This document shows positions 1-11,100 of a stretch of DNA of 64,000 nt, piece after piece (position 1 is the first letter of the stretch; each line of letters opens with the position of its first letter). The stretch is from Saprospiraceae bacterium. Lineage in GTDB: Bacteria; Bacteroidota; Bacteroidia; Chitinophagales; Saprospiraceae. A program made the translations under genes and the position numbers. The stretch is from the NCBI GenBank assembly GCA_025055285.1, contig JANWXM010000002.1, positions 124,239 through 188,238 of the forward strand, read 5' to 3'. The notes below the pieces were generated by a model that saw only the letters and a program-made list of their open reading frames with translations, made no database searches and was not told where the DNA came from.

Positions 1-1725
1 CTGAAACTGTAAGCGCCCTGGCGTATTGCTTACAGCAGTAGCATTGCCACTAACGGTTACGACCCCCTGGCCATCGTAGAGCAAGACGTATGAGCCAGGC
101 GGGAGGTTAGCACCTTCGGTCGAGACGACATAGCGCACTTTGTTGGGTACGCCGTTGGCTAATTGCGGCACGTGAGTGGGATAGCCATCGGGCGTTCGAG
201 CGATAAGTGCTTCGTTTCCATTGCTCCAGCAATAACATGCATCGTCGTAGGCTACAATGTTTGGTCGCACATGTTTCATGCGATTGCGCAAGGGGCGTTC
301 AGGCACCCAGTCAGCAAAGCCACTCAAGTTCGTACCCATAATCATGCGGCAGGTAGAGGGCTGCCATCCCGCACAGGTAGTGCTATCTACAGGTACATGG
401 AGCGTAAAACGGTCGGCACATCCCGCAGCACTAGTAGCTTCGTATCGGTACGTACCCGCAGGCAGATGATGAAATTCATTGACATTTACGGGTGTTAAAA
501 CCTTCCCATTGGCGTCGCGCAGCGTATATGAAGCTGTTCCCGGGTGGATGCGAAGGATGCCATCATTGTTCGAACAACTGGCCGGCCGAACTAAAGTAAA
601 ACTACTCAAGCACGGGAAGGTATTGTCAGGCCGTCGCACAGTGATGATGCGCGTGACCGTGTGTTGCTGACCACTAACGTCGCGCACTGTAAGCCGTACT
701 GGTAGTTGACCTAGGGCAGTATACGTATGCACATGGTTAACGCCTGTAGCAGGCGCCGAACCATCGCCGAAGTTCCATTGATAGCTGACTAGAGGTAAGC
801 CCTCAGGATCGTAGCTTCCCGCTGCAGATAGACTTACCGTTAACGGCGCTATACCATCCGTCGGTGTAGCAGTTATAACAGCTACAGGAGGCAAATCGAG
901 CGTCACAGTGTTATCAGGGGCAACGCAAGCGTATGTTTTAGCCAGCCGAATCTCATCTGCTGCGCCGTTTCCTGGGCTATGACCGAGGTATAGATGTACG
1001 CTGCGAAGAAGGAAAGGGTCAGCAGTATTCTGAGTGATAGTGGGGGTGAGCGGAGGGCCCGCCGTGCCTAACATCGTAGGGTTGACAAATAATTCTACTG
1101 CTGTATAAGGGTCAAGAAAAGTCATCTTCAGTACAAAGAAAGCTGCCGAACCAACAGCCACCGGCACCGAAGTAGGATAATACTGATTGCCAATGCGGAG
1201 CGTCCACCGGCGCTGGCCGCCGACGTCGCTATGACCTTCGAAATAGCCAAACTCGATGCGGCGCTGCGTGCAGTCGTTACACCACGAGAGCGCTTCACTA
1301 TGGACGCCAGCAAATACAGATTGACTATTGTTTTGAGTTTTTCGCAACACAGCGCTCATCCACAGGGTGCTGCCTTTTCGGGTGCCGATGGCGTCGCTAT
1401 TTGGCAGGATATACTCTGCAAAGGGACCTTCGGGGTCTGTGTCGAGGCGACGGCCGGCAGTCAGATACTCACGTCCGCCATTAGCCTGGCCTCCGCTGGT
1501 GCGCAAGGCACCATAGACGAGCGAGCCGTTTGCTGTCTGATATCCGGGTAAGACCGTATTGAATACCTGAACATTCCACGGTTCGGCCCAGCCCGTGCCA
1601 CCTTGCTGGCCGTGTAGAGGCTGATTAGGCGGATAATTGAAATCGTCCGAAGCCAGCAAAATGCAAGGCTGGCTCTGTGAAGAGGTAATCACCAAAACTA
1701 GAACAAGCGCAAATAGACAGCGCAT
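1..1725 (-). CDS. Secreted PKD-domain protein, 3' part cut off by the window edge
   Basis: The frame is open from an ATG at 1725 to base 1 (575 codons, no stop). A signal peptide (MRCLFALVLVLVITSSQSQ) is followed by a segment starting SDDFNYPPNQPLHGQQGG, the usual opening of secreted lectin-like (concanavalin-type) modules. A PKD domain lies at about residues 285-365 (YQWNFGDGSA, then HTYTALGQLPVRLTVRD). A short SprB-like unit follows (SCSNNDGILRIHPG). The last 120 or so residues start GTNLSGFADWVPERPL, which resembles the start of a module found in secreted glucanases with a G-NL-G-ADW-E-PF pattern; that link is weak. The function is probably extracellular polysaccharide binding or degradation. 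A T9SS tail would lie outside the window. The start has ACGT directly before ATG, as at several other genes here. Confidence 0.8.
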   Translation of the reverse strand, partial: MRCLFALVLVLVITSSQSQPCILLASDDFNYPPNQPLHGQQGGTGWAEPWNVQVFNTVLPGYQTANGSLVYGALRTSGGQANGGREYLTAGRRLDTDPEGPFAEYILPNSDAIGTRKGSTLWMSAVLRKTQNNSQSVFAGVHSEALSWCNDCTQRRIEFGYFEGHSDVGGQRRWTLRIGNQYYPTSVPVAVGSAAFFVLKMTFLDPYTAVELFVNPTMLGTAGPPLTPTITQNTADPFLLRSVHLYLGHSPGNGAADEIRLAKTYACVAPDNTVTLDLPPVAVITATPTDGIAPLTVSLSAAGSYDPEGLPLVSYQWNFGDGSAPATGVNHVHTYTALGQLPVRLTVRDVSGQQHTVTRIITVRRPDNTFPCLSSFTLVRPASCSNNDGILRIHPGTASYTLRDANGKVLTPVNVNEFHHLPAGTYRYEATSAAGCADRFTLHVPVDSTTCAGWQPSTCRMIMGTNLSGFADWVPERPLRNRMKHVRPNIVAYDDACYCWSNGNEALIARTPDGYPTHVPQLANGVPNKVRYVVSTEGANLPPGSYVLLYDGQGVVTVSGNATAVSNTPGRLQFQ

Positions 1726-1735
1726 ACGTGTTTAT

Positions 1736-2542
1736 TTAAAGTATTTCACCCAATTCTTCTGCTCGCTTCCAGGCCGCTGCAAGACCAGCATAAATGTGAT
1801 GACGTAACTGTGTTTGTTCAAAAACGCGCAAAGCAGCCTCTGTCGTACCACCTTTGGAGGCTACTTTTCTGATCCACTCCTTACAACTAAGGTTGGCCTT
1901 GTGATACAGATCTAATGCTCCTATAAACGTCTGAGCAACAAGCAGCTCTGCCTCTGCGGCTGAAAAGCCCATTTGTTGAGCAGTTTCTATCATGGCTTCC
2001 ATAAAAAAGTAGACGTAGGCCGGGCCAGAGCCAGAAATCGCTGTAGCGGCATCCAGCAACGCCTCTTGCTCTACGTAAAGCGTCTTTCCTGTAGTGCTGA
2101 GCAGATTTTGTACCATTACTAGCTCGATGCGCGTAACCTCCTCAGTAGCAGTAAAGGCGGTAACTCCGGCACCAATTTGAGCGGGTAGATTAGGCATTGC
2201 CCGCGCCACTTTTCGAACGCCTAACGCCCTAGCAATTGTAGCCGTGCGTACTCCTGCCATGATGCTCAGCCAAACCTGGTCAGAGGAAACAAAGGAGCGA
2301 ATCTGCTCAAACAAGGCGGGAGCGTCTTGAGGCTTAACGGCCAGAATAGCTAGATCGGCTACTGGAACGCAAGCTGCTGCGTCGGTGAAAAAACGCCCTT
2401 CGTAGGAAGCACTCAACGAAGCAGCTTGTTCTGCTGTTCGGCATAGCACCATCAGGTTGTCGGGCGTAACAATGTGGCTGCGTAAAAAACTCTGGGCATA
2501 CGTCAAGCCCATATTCCCTCCACCCAAAATGAGAATTTTCAT
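1736..2542 (-). CDS. proC: Pyrroline-5-carboxylate reductase
   Basis: Cytoplasmic enzyme of proline synthesis that reduces pyrroline-5-carboxylate with NAD(P)H. The protein has 268 residues, normal for the family. It starts with a Rossmann motif (MKILILGGGNMG), has the VKPQD segment after the fourth strand, and carries the family signature ATAISGSGPAYVYFFMEAM followed by KVASKGGTTEAAL near the C-terminus. The ATG at 2542 is chosen because it places the Rossmann glycines at the N-terminus; the frame stays open upstream to 2635, but that part overlaps the terminator at 2581-2614. The next gene starts 10 bases after the stop on the same strand, so the two may be cotranscribed. Confidence 0.95.
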   Translation of the reverse strand: MKILILGGGNMGLTYAQSFLRSHIVTPDNLMVLCRTAEQAASLSASYEGRFFTDAAACVPVADLAILAVKPQDAPALFEQIRSFVSSDQVWLSIMAGVRTATIARALGVRKVARAMPNLPAQIGAGVTAFTATEEVTRIELVMVQNLLSTTGKTLYVEQEALLDAATAISGSGPAYVYFFMEAMIETAQQMGFSAAEAELLVAQTFIGALDLYHKANLSCKEWIRKVASKGGTTEAALRVFEQTQLRHHIYAGLAAAWKRAEELGEIL

Positions 2543-2580
2543 AAGCAAAAACCTTTTTGCGCTTTCACAAGGCACTGCAA

Positions 2581-2614
2581 AGAAAAAAGCCATCTCGTCT
2601 TTCGACGAAATGGC
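2581..2614 (-). terminator. Intrinsic terminator of the barrel gene
   Basis: On the minus strand an 11-bp stem with one mismatch (GCCATTTCGTC / GACGAGATGGC, loop GAAA) is followed by TTTTTTCTTT. It lies between the stop at 2703 and the proC start at 2542, so it separates the two transcripts. Confidence 0.8.
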
Positions 2615-2702
2615 GCAACATAACCATGAAAACAATTAACCAATCAAATGCTAAGCTCTTTGCCGACTCTCAGATGCAAAAAATCGTGCCAATTGTCCTA
2701 GT

Positions 2703-3473
2703 TTAAGGCTCTGTACTGCGCTGACGCTGGCGCTGTCCTCGCCTTCGATCCTTCTCGTCGCCCGACGATCGTCTATCGCCAAAGTCAAGACCGAAGGTGA
2801 TAAAGAAAATATTTGCCTGGTAGTTCTGATACGGCTGGATTTCGCTGTTTTGATTCACCAAGGTGAAGTTCGGATTGAAGAAATTGTTGAAGAAGTATTG
2901 TACCTTAACATTCAACGACCGACGAAAGTGGAGGCCCGCAAAGAGGGCAGTAGTAAATTGAGGTACACGCTCGCTAAACCACTCATGGAACTTCGTCTTC
3001 TTCCGACGATTTCCATCGGGGAAATATTTCTCCTTGTAATTGAAGGGAAAACCGAACTCGCCGCCAACGTAAAAAAACTGGCCGTTGCGCATGCTTCCTA
3101 CCTTAATGCCCAGAGGCAAGCCCAACATATAAATGCGGCGCTTGAAGAGGTCATCCTTGCCGGCGCTATCCTTTGTAATTAGGCCAATGTTGCGAATATT
3201 CCATCCTAGAAAAATTCCGGCGTTTTCAATAAAATCCCAGTTGAAGTTACCGCCCACGTTGAACACCGGAGACCAGCGCACGATGGGTCGAACTTCTCGA
3301 CCATTCATTTCAACGGTAGCCAGAGACAAAATACCTCCATCTCCGCCCGAAGTCCAATACGTAATCTGTCGTTGTTGAGAAGGTGGCTTAGTTTGCGCTT
3401 GAGCGCTAGCCTGAAATACAATGAACAGGAACAGGGTGTTGAGAAGTACACTTGTTTTTCTTAGCTTTATCAT
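2703..3473 (-). CDS. Outer-membrane beta-barrel protein of unknown function
   Basis: The 256-residue product has a signal peptide (cleavage near ASAQAQ, residue 27). Alternating aromatic and polar strands suit a small beta-barrel, for example FFYVGGEFGFPFNYKEKYF and LNVKVQYFFNNFF. The last barrel-like strand (IFFITFGLDFGD) is followed by about 25 very charged residues rich in Arg, Asp and Gln (RRSSGDEKDRRRGQRQRQR). That is unusual, because barrels normally end on an aromatic residue. No specific family was recognised. It stands alone on the minus strand, with a terminator just downstream. Confidence 0.75.
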   Translation of the reverse strand: MIKLRKTSVLLNTLFLFIVFQASAQAQTKPPSQQRQITYWTSGGDGGILSLATVEMNGREVRPIVRWSPVFNVGGNFNWDFIENAGIFLGWNIRNIGLITKDSAGKDDLFKRRIYMLGLPLGIKVGSMRNGQFFYVGGEFGFPFNYKEKYFPDGNRRKKTKFHEWFSERVPQFTTALFAGLHFRRSLNVKVQYFFNNFFNPNFTLVNQNSEIQPYQNYQANIFFITFGLDFGDRRSSGDEKDRRRGQRQRQRSTEP

Positions 3474-3565
3474 ATGTAAAAAGTTTTTGCAGATGAGGAA
3501 AAGAAATAATTCTAGCAGCTATCCAATGCCGAAGGTGAACCTTTTCGGCGCGGAGAGCTCACGGC

Positions 3566-6328
3566 TCAGCGGTCCGCCTGTTTTTCGAAATTACCAGCTT
3601 TAACAATACTGAGTCGGGCGTAGTCGAGGTATTTGCGCACGGTCTGACTGACTTGCTCTGCTGTGAGTTTTTCAACCTTTCGCTCAAATTCGGCATCCCA
3701 ATTTAAGTTTCGGTCGTAAAGGAGATAGTTGTTGAGTAGCTGCGCGAGAGCATTGTCGGAGGACCGATCTACTCGGCGCGACTTAAGCCATCCGCTTCGA
3801 GCAGCTTCGACTTCCTCGGCGGTGAAACCGTCGCGCATTACGCGTTCGATTTCTTCGCGGAAGGCTGTTTCTAGGCGTGCTAAATTTGTAGGATTGTAAA
3901 TCATGAAGGCCAGAAAGTTGCCCGACTTATCTAAAGGGCTTGCGCTGAATGAAGCGCTAACGCTATAGCTCAAGCCATCTTGTTGGCGGATGCGGGTGGC
4001 TAGGCGCGAATTAAGAAAGCCGCCACCAATGATTTGTCCGCCGAGCACTAGAGCAGGATAGTCTGGATCGTCGTTGCGCATAGGAAAACCCAACCCTGCC
4101 AGATAGACTGCATTAGGTTTGTCAGGAGTTAGAATGGTTTCCGTTTTTACCGGCACTGGCTCGTAGTCTTGAGGAATACGCGTAAAGGATGCTGGGCTTT
4201 TCCAATCGCCGAATGTTTCGCGCAACACCCTTTCGATTTCTTCTAAGTCGAAATCACCTACAATGGCGCAAGTGGCGTAGGAAGCGCCGTAAAAGCGTTG
4301 GTAGAAATCGCGTATTTGTTCGAGCGTAACGGCCTGAGCTTCGGCAATTTCTTCTTCGATGCTCATAACTCGCCGAGGGTCACCCTGTGGATATGCCGGT
4401 CGCGTAATTCGGTTAAAAGTATTGACTCCTAGGGCAAGAGGATCGCTTTTTTGCGATTCTAGGCGAGTAATGTACTCCTTCTTCAGTTTTTCGAATTCCT
4501 CTACAGGGAATGAGGGTTGTCGGAGCATTTCTCCGGCCAGGCGAATGGCTTCAGCCAAGTGAGCACGATCAGTTTCAATGCTTAAGCGAGTCGAAGAAGC
4601 ACTACCGCTAATTGTGATGCGCGCCTTGAGGCGATCCTGCTCCGCCTTTAGCTCGGCCAGTGTACGCTTTTTTGTGCCGCGGTTGAGCATCGAAGCTGCC
4701 ATACTGCCAATGGTTGCCTTTCCATTTAAGCTCTTTAGGTCGCCCATGTAGAAAGTCATTGCCACATTGACGCTTTCACCTCGAGTCTTTTTGGGCAGTA
4801 GGGCATACTTCATGCCATTAGGAAGTCGGCCGCGTGTTGTGCGCCGCTCGATATTTTCAGGGCTGGGGTCAAAGTCTTCACCTTGAGCGATGGCTTCGCG
4901 CCCCTTGTAGTCCTTTAGCATTTCTTCTACATTCGGGGGAGGTGGAACTTCGACGCGGTCGGGCGACTTGTCGGGTATAAAGAAGCCTAACGTACGGTTG
5001 GCTTCCTTGAAATAATATGCTGCTACACGCGCTACGTCGTTGGGTGTAACCTTCTCCAAACGGTCTCGATAGAGGAAAGCTAGACGCCAATCGCCCGCAC
5101 CGATATAATTGCTGAGGCTGATGCCGATACGGTCGGATTGTCGGAAGGCGAGTTCCCAGTTTTTAAGCAGGCGCTTTTTGGCTTGCTCCACCTCATCCTG
5201 CGTAGGTGGAGTTGTCTTTAATTTTTCCAGTTCGGCCAAAAGAATGTTTTTTACCTCGTCGAGCGACTGATCTAATGCAACTTCAGCAGTAAAACTAGTG
5301 ACACCGTCCTCCGCATAACCACTGGCTGAGCCAAAAACAGAGACAGCTTTCTTCGTCTCGACCAACGCCTTGTAGAGGCGGCCTGCAGGATCGTCAGTTA
5401 GTAAGTCAGCCAGCACTACTAGAGGCACATAGTCAGGGTGCGCATTTGCAGGTGTGCGAAAAGCTACAGAAAACAATTGAATGTTCCCTACGCGACGGAC
5501 GACCACTCGTCGTTCGCCATCCTGCACCGGTTCTCGCGTATAAGTGGGGATGAGTTGGCGCTCTGGTTTTGGAATAGGACTGAAATATTCGTGCACCAAT
5601 TCCAGGGTGCGTTGCTCGTCAATTTTACCGGCGATAATAAGCACAGCATTATCGGGCTGATAGTAGTGCTTGTAAAAAGCCTGCAAGCGTTCGATGGGCG
5701 CACCTTCAATGTCCGACTTTTCACCAATAGTAGACTTGCCGTAGTTATGCCACTGGAAGATGGTCGCCATCATGCGCTTGTTGAGCACAGTATAGGGGCT
5801 GTTTTCACCCATTTCATACTCGTTTCGAACCACAGAAAATTCACTCTCTAAATCCTTGCGGGCAATGAAAGAGTTGACCATGCGGTCGCTCTCTAGGTCG
5901 AGCGCCCAACGCAAGTTGTCTTCTGTGGCCTCAAATGTTTCAAAATAGTTTGTGCGATCAAACCAGGTTGTTCCATTAGGCCTAGCTCCGCGTTCGGTCA
6001 ACTCTTGTGGAATATTAGGGTGGCGTGGTGTGCCTTTGAATACCAAGTGCTCTAGCAGATGGGCCATTCCTTTCTCGCCGTAATTCTCGTGGCGAGAGCC
6101 GACCTTATAGGTAATATTCACCGTGATAGTGGGTTTTGACGGGTCGGGAAATAGCAGAACGCGCAGCCCATTGGGTAAGCTATACTCCGTTATGCCTTCC
6201 ACAGAAGCAACTTTCTTCATGCCTGGTGGCAAGCGGAGCTCCTTCTTTTGCGCCATCAGAGGGATACTAGACGCCCACACCAATAAAGCCAATAAAAAAG
6301 AAGGGCGAATTCGGACAAAAGGTCTCAT
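3566..6328 (-). CDS. Periplasmic/secreted M16 family zinc protease with two M16 domains
   Basis: The 920-residue protein has a signal peptide ending LMAQ. The first M16 domain carries the inverted zinc motif HLLEH at residues 90-94, and the third ligand is probably E170 in RNEYEMGEN, exactly 76 residues after H94. A second, inactive-looking M16 domain begins near residue 490 (RRTTRGRLPNGMKYALLP) and has no HxxEH; this active plus inactive layout is typical of single-chain pitrilysin-like proteases. The likely role is degradation of peptides outside the cytoplasm. The ATG at 6328 sits in an ACGTATG context and gives an intact signal peptide. Confidence 0.93.
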   Translation of the reverse strand: MRPFVRIRPSFLLALLVWASSIPLMAQKKELRLPPGMKKVASVEGITEYSLPNGLRVLLFPDPSKPTITVNITYKVGSRHENYGEKGMAHLLEHLVFKGTPRHPNIPQELTERGARPNGTTWFDRTNYFETFEATEDNLRWALDLESDRMVNSFIARKDLESEFSVVRNEYEMGENSPYTVLNKRMMATIFQWHNYGKSTIGEKSDIEGAPIERLQAFYKHYYQPDNAVLIIAGKIDEQRTLELVHEYFSPIPKPERQLIPTYTREPVQDGERRVVVRRVGNIQLFSVAFRTPANAHPDYVPLVVLADLLTDDPAGRLYKALVETKKAVSVFGSASGYAEDGVTSFTAEVALDQSLDEVKNILLAELEKLKTTPPTQDEVEQAKKRLLKNWELAFRQSDRIGISLSNYIGAGDWRLAFLYRDRLEKVTPNDVARVAAYYFKEANRTLGFFIPDKSPDRVEVPPPPNVEEMLKDYKGREAIAQGEDFDPSPENIERRTTRGRLPNGMKYALLPKKTRGESVNVAMTFYMGDLKSLNGKATIGSMAASMLNRGTKKRTLAELKAEQDRLKARITISGSASSTRLSIETDRAHLAEAIRLAGEMLRQPSFPVEEFEKLKKEYITRLESQKSDPLALGVNTFNRITRPAYPQGDPRRVMSIEEEIAEAQAVTLEQIRDFYQRFYGASYATCAIVGDFDLEEIERVLRETFGDWKSPASFTRIPQDYEPVPVKTETILTPDKPNAVYLAGLGFPMRNDDPDYPALVLGGQIIGGGFLNSRLATRIRQQDGLSYSVSASFSASPLDKSGNFLAFMIYNPTNLARLETAFREEIERVMRDGFTAEEVEAARSGWLKSRRVDRSSDNALAQLLNNYLLYDRNLNWDAEFERKVEKLTAEQVSQTVRKYLDYARLSIVKAGNFEKQADR

Positions 6329-6554
6329 ACGTGTAATGTTTAGTTGAAGTAAGAAGGCGAGAACTTATTTCGGGTTAATATTACAACGATTCTGCTGTTA
6401 TGCCCGTGCGTTCAAGTAGAAATAGACCACTTTTACGGCAACGGGTTGCATTTACCTGACCAGTAGACAGACTTCTCAAGAGAATGCTCATCATCTCAAC
6501 AAGAGAGAAAGCAAGAACTTTTAGGCAAGAAATTTGCTCGCCAACCATGGTCTC

Positions 6555-7681
6555 ATGAAGGCGTATACGTTTAAAGCTGACCAGCCTATCTTCTTTCCTG
6601 GACTTAATGGTATTCGCGCTATTGCGGCTCTCGCAGTAGTAGCGTTACATATTACAGTTTATATGGACCGCTTTGGGCTGAGCCCATACCTCATCGGAAG
6701 AATGCCCAACGGCAATCCAAAAGGCATTGACTTGGCTGTTTTCGGAGTGACTATCTTCTTCGCGCTCAGCGGATTTCTAATAACATATCTCTTGCTGGCC
6801 GAGCAAGCAGTTCAACCCATCAGCATCAAAAACTTCTACATCTGCCGAATTCTGCGCATTTGGCCTTTGTACTACAGTTAAATAGTTAGCCGAATAGGCA
6901 GAGTACCACATGAGTCAATTAGCGACTTGTTTTACTTCTTTTTTGCGCCTAATGTACCTAAATCTTTTCAGCTACGCAGCGACCTGTTGGGCCATTACTG
7001 GTCGCTAGGAGTGGAAGAACAATTTTACCTGTTCTGGCCTGTATTCGTCAAGGCCTTTCATCGTCGACTCTTTTGGGCTACGGCTGCATTACTAGCAGCA
7101 TTCATGACACTCAAAGTGATAGGCTTTTATGCCTTCACTGGCTCGGTATTTCACACGGCTGTAGACGTAAACCGCTTTAGTTGCATGATGATCGGAGCAA
7201 TGGGAGCATACCTGTATTTTCATCAGGAGCGTTGGTTCATCCGCTTGGCAACCCATTGGACATCCAAGCACTGGGCTGGCTGGCCGTGATTTTAGCCGCC
7301 GTAAATCGCTTCCATCTAGCCAATATCATCAATCACGAAGTGATGGCTTGCTTAAGCACAGCGCTCATTATCGGGCAAGCTCAGCGCACAGGGCTTATTA
7401 ACCTGGATATACCCGTTATGGATTACCTTGGCAAGATCTCCTACGGTATCTATGTCATTCATCCGCTTATCATTTTCTCGCTGGGATGGATATTAAACGG
7501 ATGGCTTTCAAAGGATAATGCGCTCCACTACGTACTTGTATACTTACTATGTACTGCTGGTACCCTACTGACGGCCCATTTGTCCTATCAGTATTGGGAA
7601 AAGCCGTTTTTGCGCTTGAAAAGGCGCTATATGCGCGTAAGAAGTGCAGCCTCGCGAGAGGAAGTTCACTTACGCGATTGA
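6555..7681 (+). pseudogene. Broken acyltransferase-3 (OafA/YrhL-like) membrane protein gene
   Basis: Three pieces of one acyltransferase-3 protein lie in order. The first (6555-6881) has the family opening FFPGLNGIRAIAALAVVALH and ends RILRIWPLYYS at an in-frame TAA (6879-6881). The same frame then continues with GHYWSLGVEEQFYLFWP, the most conserved motif of the family. Around 7245-7265 the frame shifts, and the remaining transmembrane part continues in another frame to 7681 (MDYLGKISYGIYVIHPLIIF, then LSYQYWEKPFL). An intact version would O-acylate a surface glycan or lipid at the inner membrane. The stretch between WPLYY and GHYWSL is also shorter than usual. Two lesions in one gene, amid intact neighbours, suggest real decay rather than a single read error. 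Confidence 0.85.
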
Positions 7682-8134
7682 GCATAGCGTAAAAGATTCA
7701 ACCGTTTGAAAAAGAAGAATTTAAGAAAACTTGCTGACGGTCGCAGCGCGCTGCTTCAGAAAGCACATTGAGCATCTTGCAATCGCCTGAGGTGTCAGGT
7801 GGCTGAACAGAGCGAGGCTACTCTTCCATCTTCTCGAGCCTCCTAACAGGTATCGCCTCGTGGATGAATGCCAATGCTGAGTGGAGAACCTGCCAGCAGA
7901 GGGGAGTGTCTAGAGGAAGAAACTTTGGCCAATCAGATCGGACGTAAGCAAGATGTTCCACGCCAACCATGCGTAGCCAATTGGCCTGGATCTACGTGGG
8001 ATTCCGCTCTTGAGCGACTAAGCACCTAACAGTCAGCCATTAAATTGAGAATCGGATTTCCAACTTTTCTTCTAGGTCGTCAGAGAATCCTTATGAAATT
8101 TTCCTTCAAGAAATGCTCATTTCAAAAGGGAGCT
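7682..8134. other. 453-bp intergenic stretch with no recognised feature
   Basis: It lies between the end of the acyltransferase pseudogene and the stop of the large metalloprotease gene. There is no credible reading frame, no strong hairpin with a T-run, no RNA gene and no promoter of the local type. Confidence 0.6.
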
Positions 8135-11100
8135 CTACCTTACTTCTGTGAGGATGATACGCGCAAAAAATTGCCTTTGTCTACTCACTCCATAGATTAA
8201 GTAGGTACCCGCAGGCAAGGCGGGAAGACGCACCTCCCATGGCGCCTCGCCCTCTGAGGAATAACTAGACTGCCACACCAATTGACCGCACAAATCGTAA
8301 AGCGATAATTGCCACGCTTCAACTGCCTGTGGCGTCATTTGGATCCAGAAGTTTCCTGTCGAGGGATTTGGATAAAGGTGCACTTGCGCAACATATCCGG
8401 GCGTTTGAGTGTGGACGGTGATAATTTCTACTGGTGCCGATACGGCCGTGCAGCCGTTCGCATCGCGTACGGTAACCGTATAGACGCCGTCGGGCAGATT
8501 GGAAAAGACCGGCGAAGGTTGAAAATGCAGGCCATCTAGGCTATACTCTAATGGGCCTGTGCCACCAGAGGCGTTGGCCGTTAAAGTATTTGATACAGCA
8601 GCGGCTGATATTACAAGAGCAGGTGGGTCGTCTAGGGTAACCGTCACGAGAAGCGTATCTCCGAGGGCATCGGTGAGTGTGACGATGTAGGTACCAGCAC
8701 TCAGTTGGTTACGGAAACAGCGGTTGGTGCTTAGCTGCACGCCGTCGCAGGCGAAGGGCGGCACACCTCCGAGAATTTCTATTTCGAAAGCGCCATCAGA
8801 GCCTCCGGCACAGGCGGGAAATGTGCGCGTCAGGAGGGCAACCATAGGGACGTAAAAAACTTCGAAGGCGACGGTATCCATGCACTCGTTTGCATCGGCA
8901 ACTACAACAACGTGTCTTCCATTAGAGAGTCGGCTAAGGGTGCTGTCCGCCGTCCATGAGTCGCCGTCCCAGGCAAAGCGGTAAGGTGGTGTACCGCCAC
9001 TGACAGAAACAGAGGCGTTAGGGCCAACTACAGTCACCTCTGCAGTCAAGGGTGTCGGGCCATGTATGTAGAAAGTATCGCTAGCTATCTGATTGCCCGC
9101 GTCGTCGCGTAGAACAATCACGTGTGCACCCGCCTCGACTGCTTCCCACACACTATCGGGCTGAAATAAGGCTCCATCCAAAGAATAGGAGTAAGGAGGT
9201 ACACCTCCTGTCGCGCTAACGAACACGCGCACCGTTTGACCTGCACACCGAATCTCCCCATCTACGCTTATATGCAGCAGTCGAAACGGCGGTACATCTA
9301 CCAACACAACTGCTTCAGCCGTGCAACCTTTCGCGTCGCGCACCGTGACGGTATACTCGCCGTTATTCACCCCTTTAAACACCGGTTGCGTTTGGAAAGC
9401 ACTGCCATTCAGGCGATAAGCGAGAGGACCTGTGCCGCCGCTGGCTGTTACCTCGATTCGATTCAGAACAGACACGGCATTTATCTCAAGAGGTGGCGGT
9501 TCTTCAACGATAAAAGTTTGCTCGGCCATAGCGCCGTGTTTGTCCTGCACTATCGCAGTGTATTGCCCTGCGGATAGAGCGCTGAAGAAACTACTGAACT
9601 GAAAATCCGTTCCATTGAGGCTGTAAGAATAAGGAGGTGAGCCTCCTCCCGCAGTTACTTGAGCGGTGCCATCACTACTGCCAAAACAACTAACGGGTGT
9701 CGTTCGCACCTGCAACACCGCCAAGGGCCCTACGTAGACGATAACTTCCGCCATGGCCGTACATCCTTTCGCATCCTTAACCTCTACTGAGTAGGTGCCA
9801 TTAGGCAAATCAGGGAAAAGCGGCTCTTCTTGATACGCATTTTCGCCTAAGCGGTATCGATACGGAGGAATTCCACCTGAAACCTCTACTAGAATGGTAT
9901 CGGTAGTGGTGGAGAGATGCACTATTATAGGAGGCGGGTTCAATACTTCAACCGAGGGCGAGACCGCAGTAAAACCCCATCCATCGGTAACGACGACGAA
10001 ATAGGTGCCGGAGCCTAGGTTTTTAAATACTTCATCGCCCTGTATTATCCCGCTAGGAGCCAGTTCATAGCGATAGGGAGGTTTGCCCCCCTGAACGGTG
10101 GCTCGTAGGCGAGCCGTAGCACCATTGTGACAGTGCAATGAGTCGAGCACTTCGAGCGAGACAATGAGGTCGTTCTGGGCAATTTGGATGGGAAAAACCT
10201 CGTAGTGAAGCCATTGGCTCGTAGCAACATTGAGCACGTCGAAGGCAAAAGCATCTTGCACAGCTATGCCGCCGTTATTCGCATAGGCAATACGGCCGGC
10301 GTCGACATCTGCTTGGGTAAATACGCTACCGACGGTCAGCACCTGACCATTGTGCAACAGTTGTCCATGTTGAGGCAGAGATAGCAGAGTAAATTGAAGG
10401 CTCTCAGGACTGTGACCAGCTGGGTCTGCCTGTAGTAAAGAGCTATCGATGGGAGCCATTTGGCCGGCTGCAAGCATAAGAGGTTGCTTTCTGAGCAAAG
10501 TGGCCTTCCTTATCGTATCCCACAGGCAGCAGCGCAAGGCCCAGCCCTCTATGGCGCCGCCGTCTTCTTCTGCCAAGTCGCGTACCTCTAGGCGCCAGGA
10601 GCCGAAGGCAGGTCGACTGTGAAAACGCGCTAAAGCCTCGATGGGTCGGAACACACCTTCGATTGCCGGCGATTGAGCCTTACACATCTTCTCAAAATCG
10701 TTTGCCGTTTGAACCGCTTCGTCGTCGAAAGTGACTAAGATGTCGTCCTTCGAGCACCCAGTAGTAGATGATGGTACCCCTGGCCGGTCAAAGAGGAGAA
10801 CGCGGCTGCCCGTCGGGCCAATAAGCGAAGCCTGCAGATCTCCTACCCATTCATGGCGAATGTTTACCCAGACATCTACGTCGGCCAATGGCCGGGCGTC
10901 AGTGACTAAAAGTGAAGCGCTTACTACTGAAGTTCGAGTACTAGGGATAAGAACGGGCACATCTTCGCTGCGAAACACTATGTCGCATTGCTTTTGGGCA
11001 ATTTGAAAGGCTCCTGTAGATGAGTAAGCACTTTGCCCGCAAGCGTTTTCAGCACGCACCCGCCAATAATAGACTGTACCGGGCTGCCAGAAACCTCCCG

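Noticed and set aside
6329-8134. Mobile element explaining the acyltransferase damage
   Set aside because: No transposase fragment, terminal inverted repeat or target duplication was found. The lesions are a point stop and a frameshift.
8400-10170. CRISPR-like or satellite repeats
   Set aside because: The periodicity is at protein level (SprB-type units); there are no identical DNA repeats or spacers.
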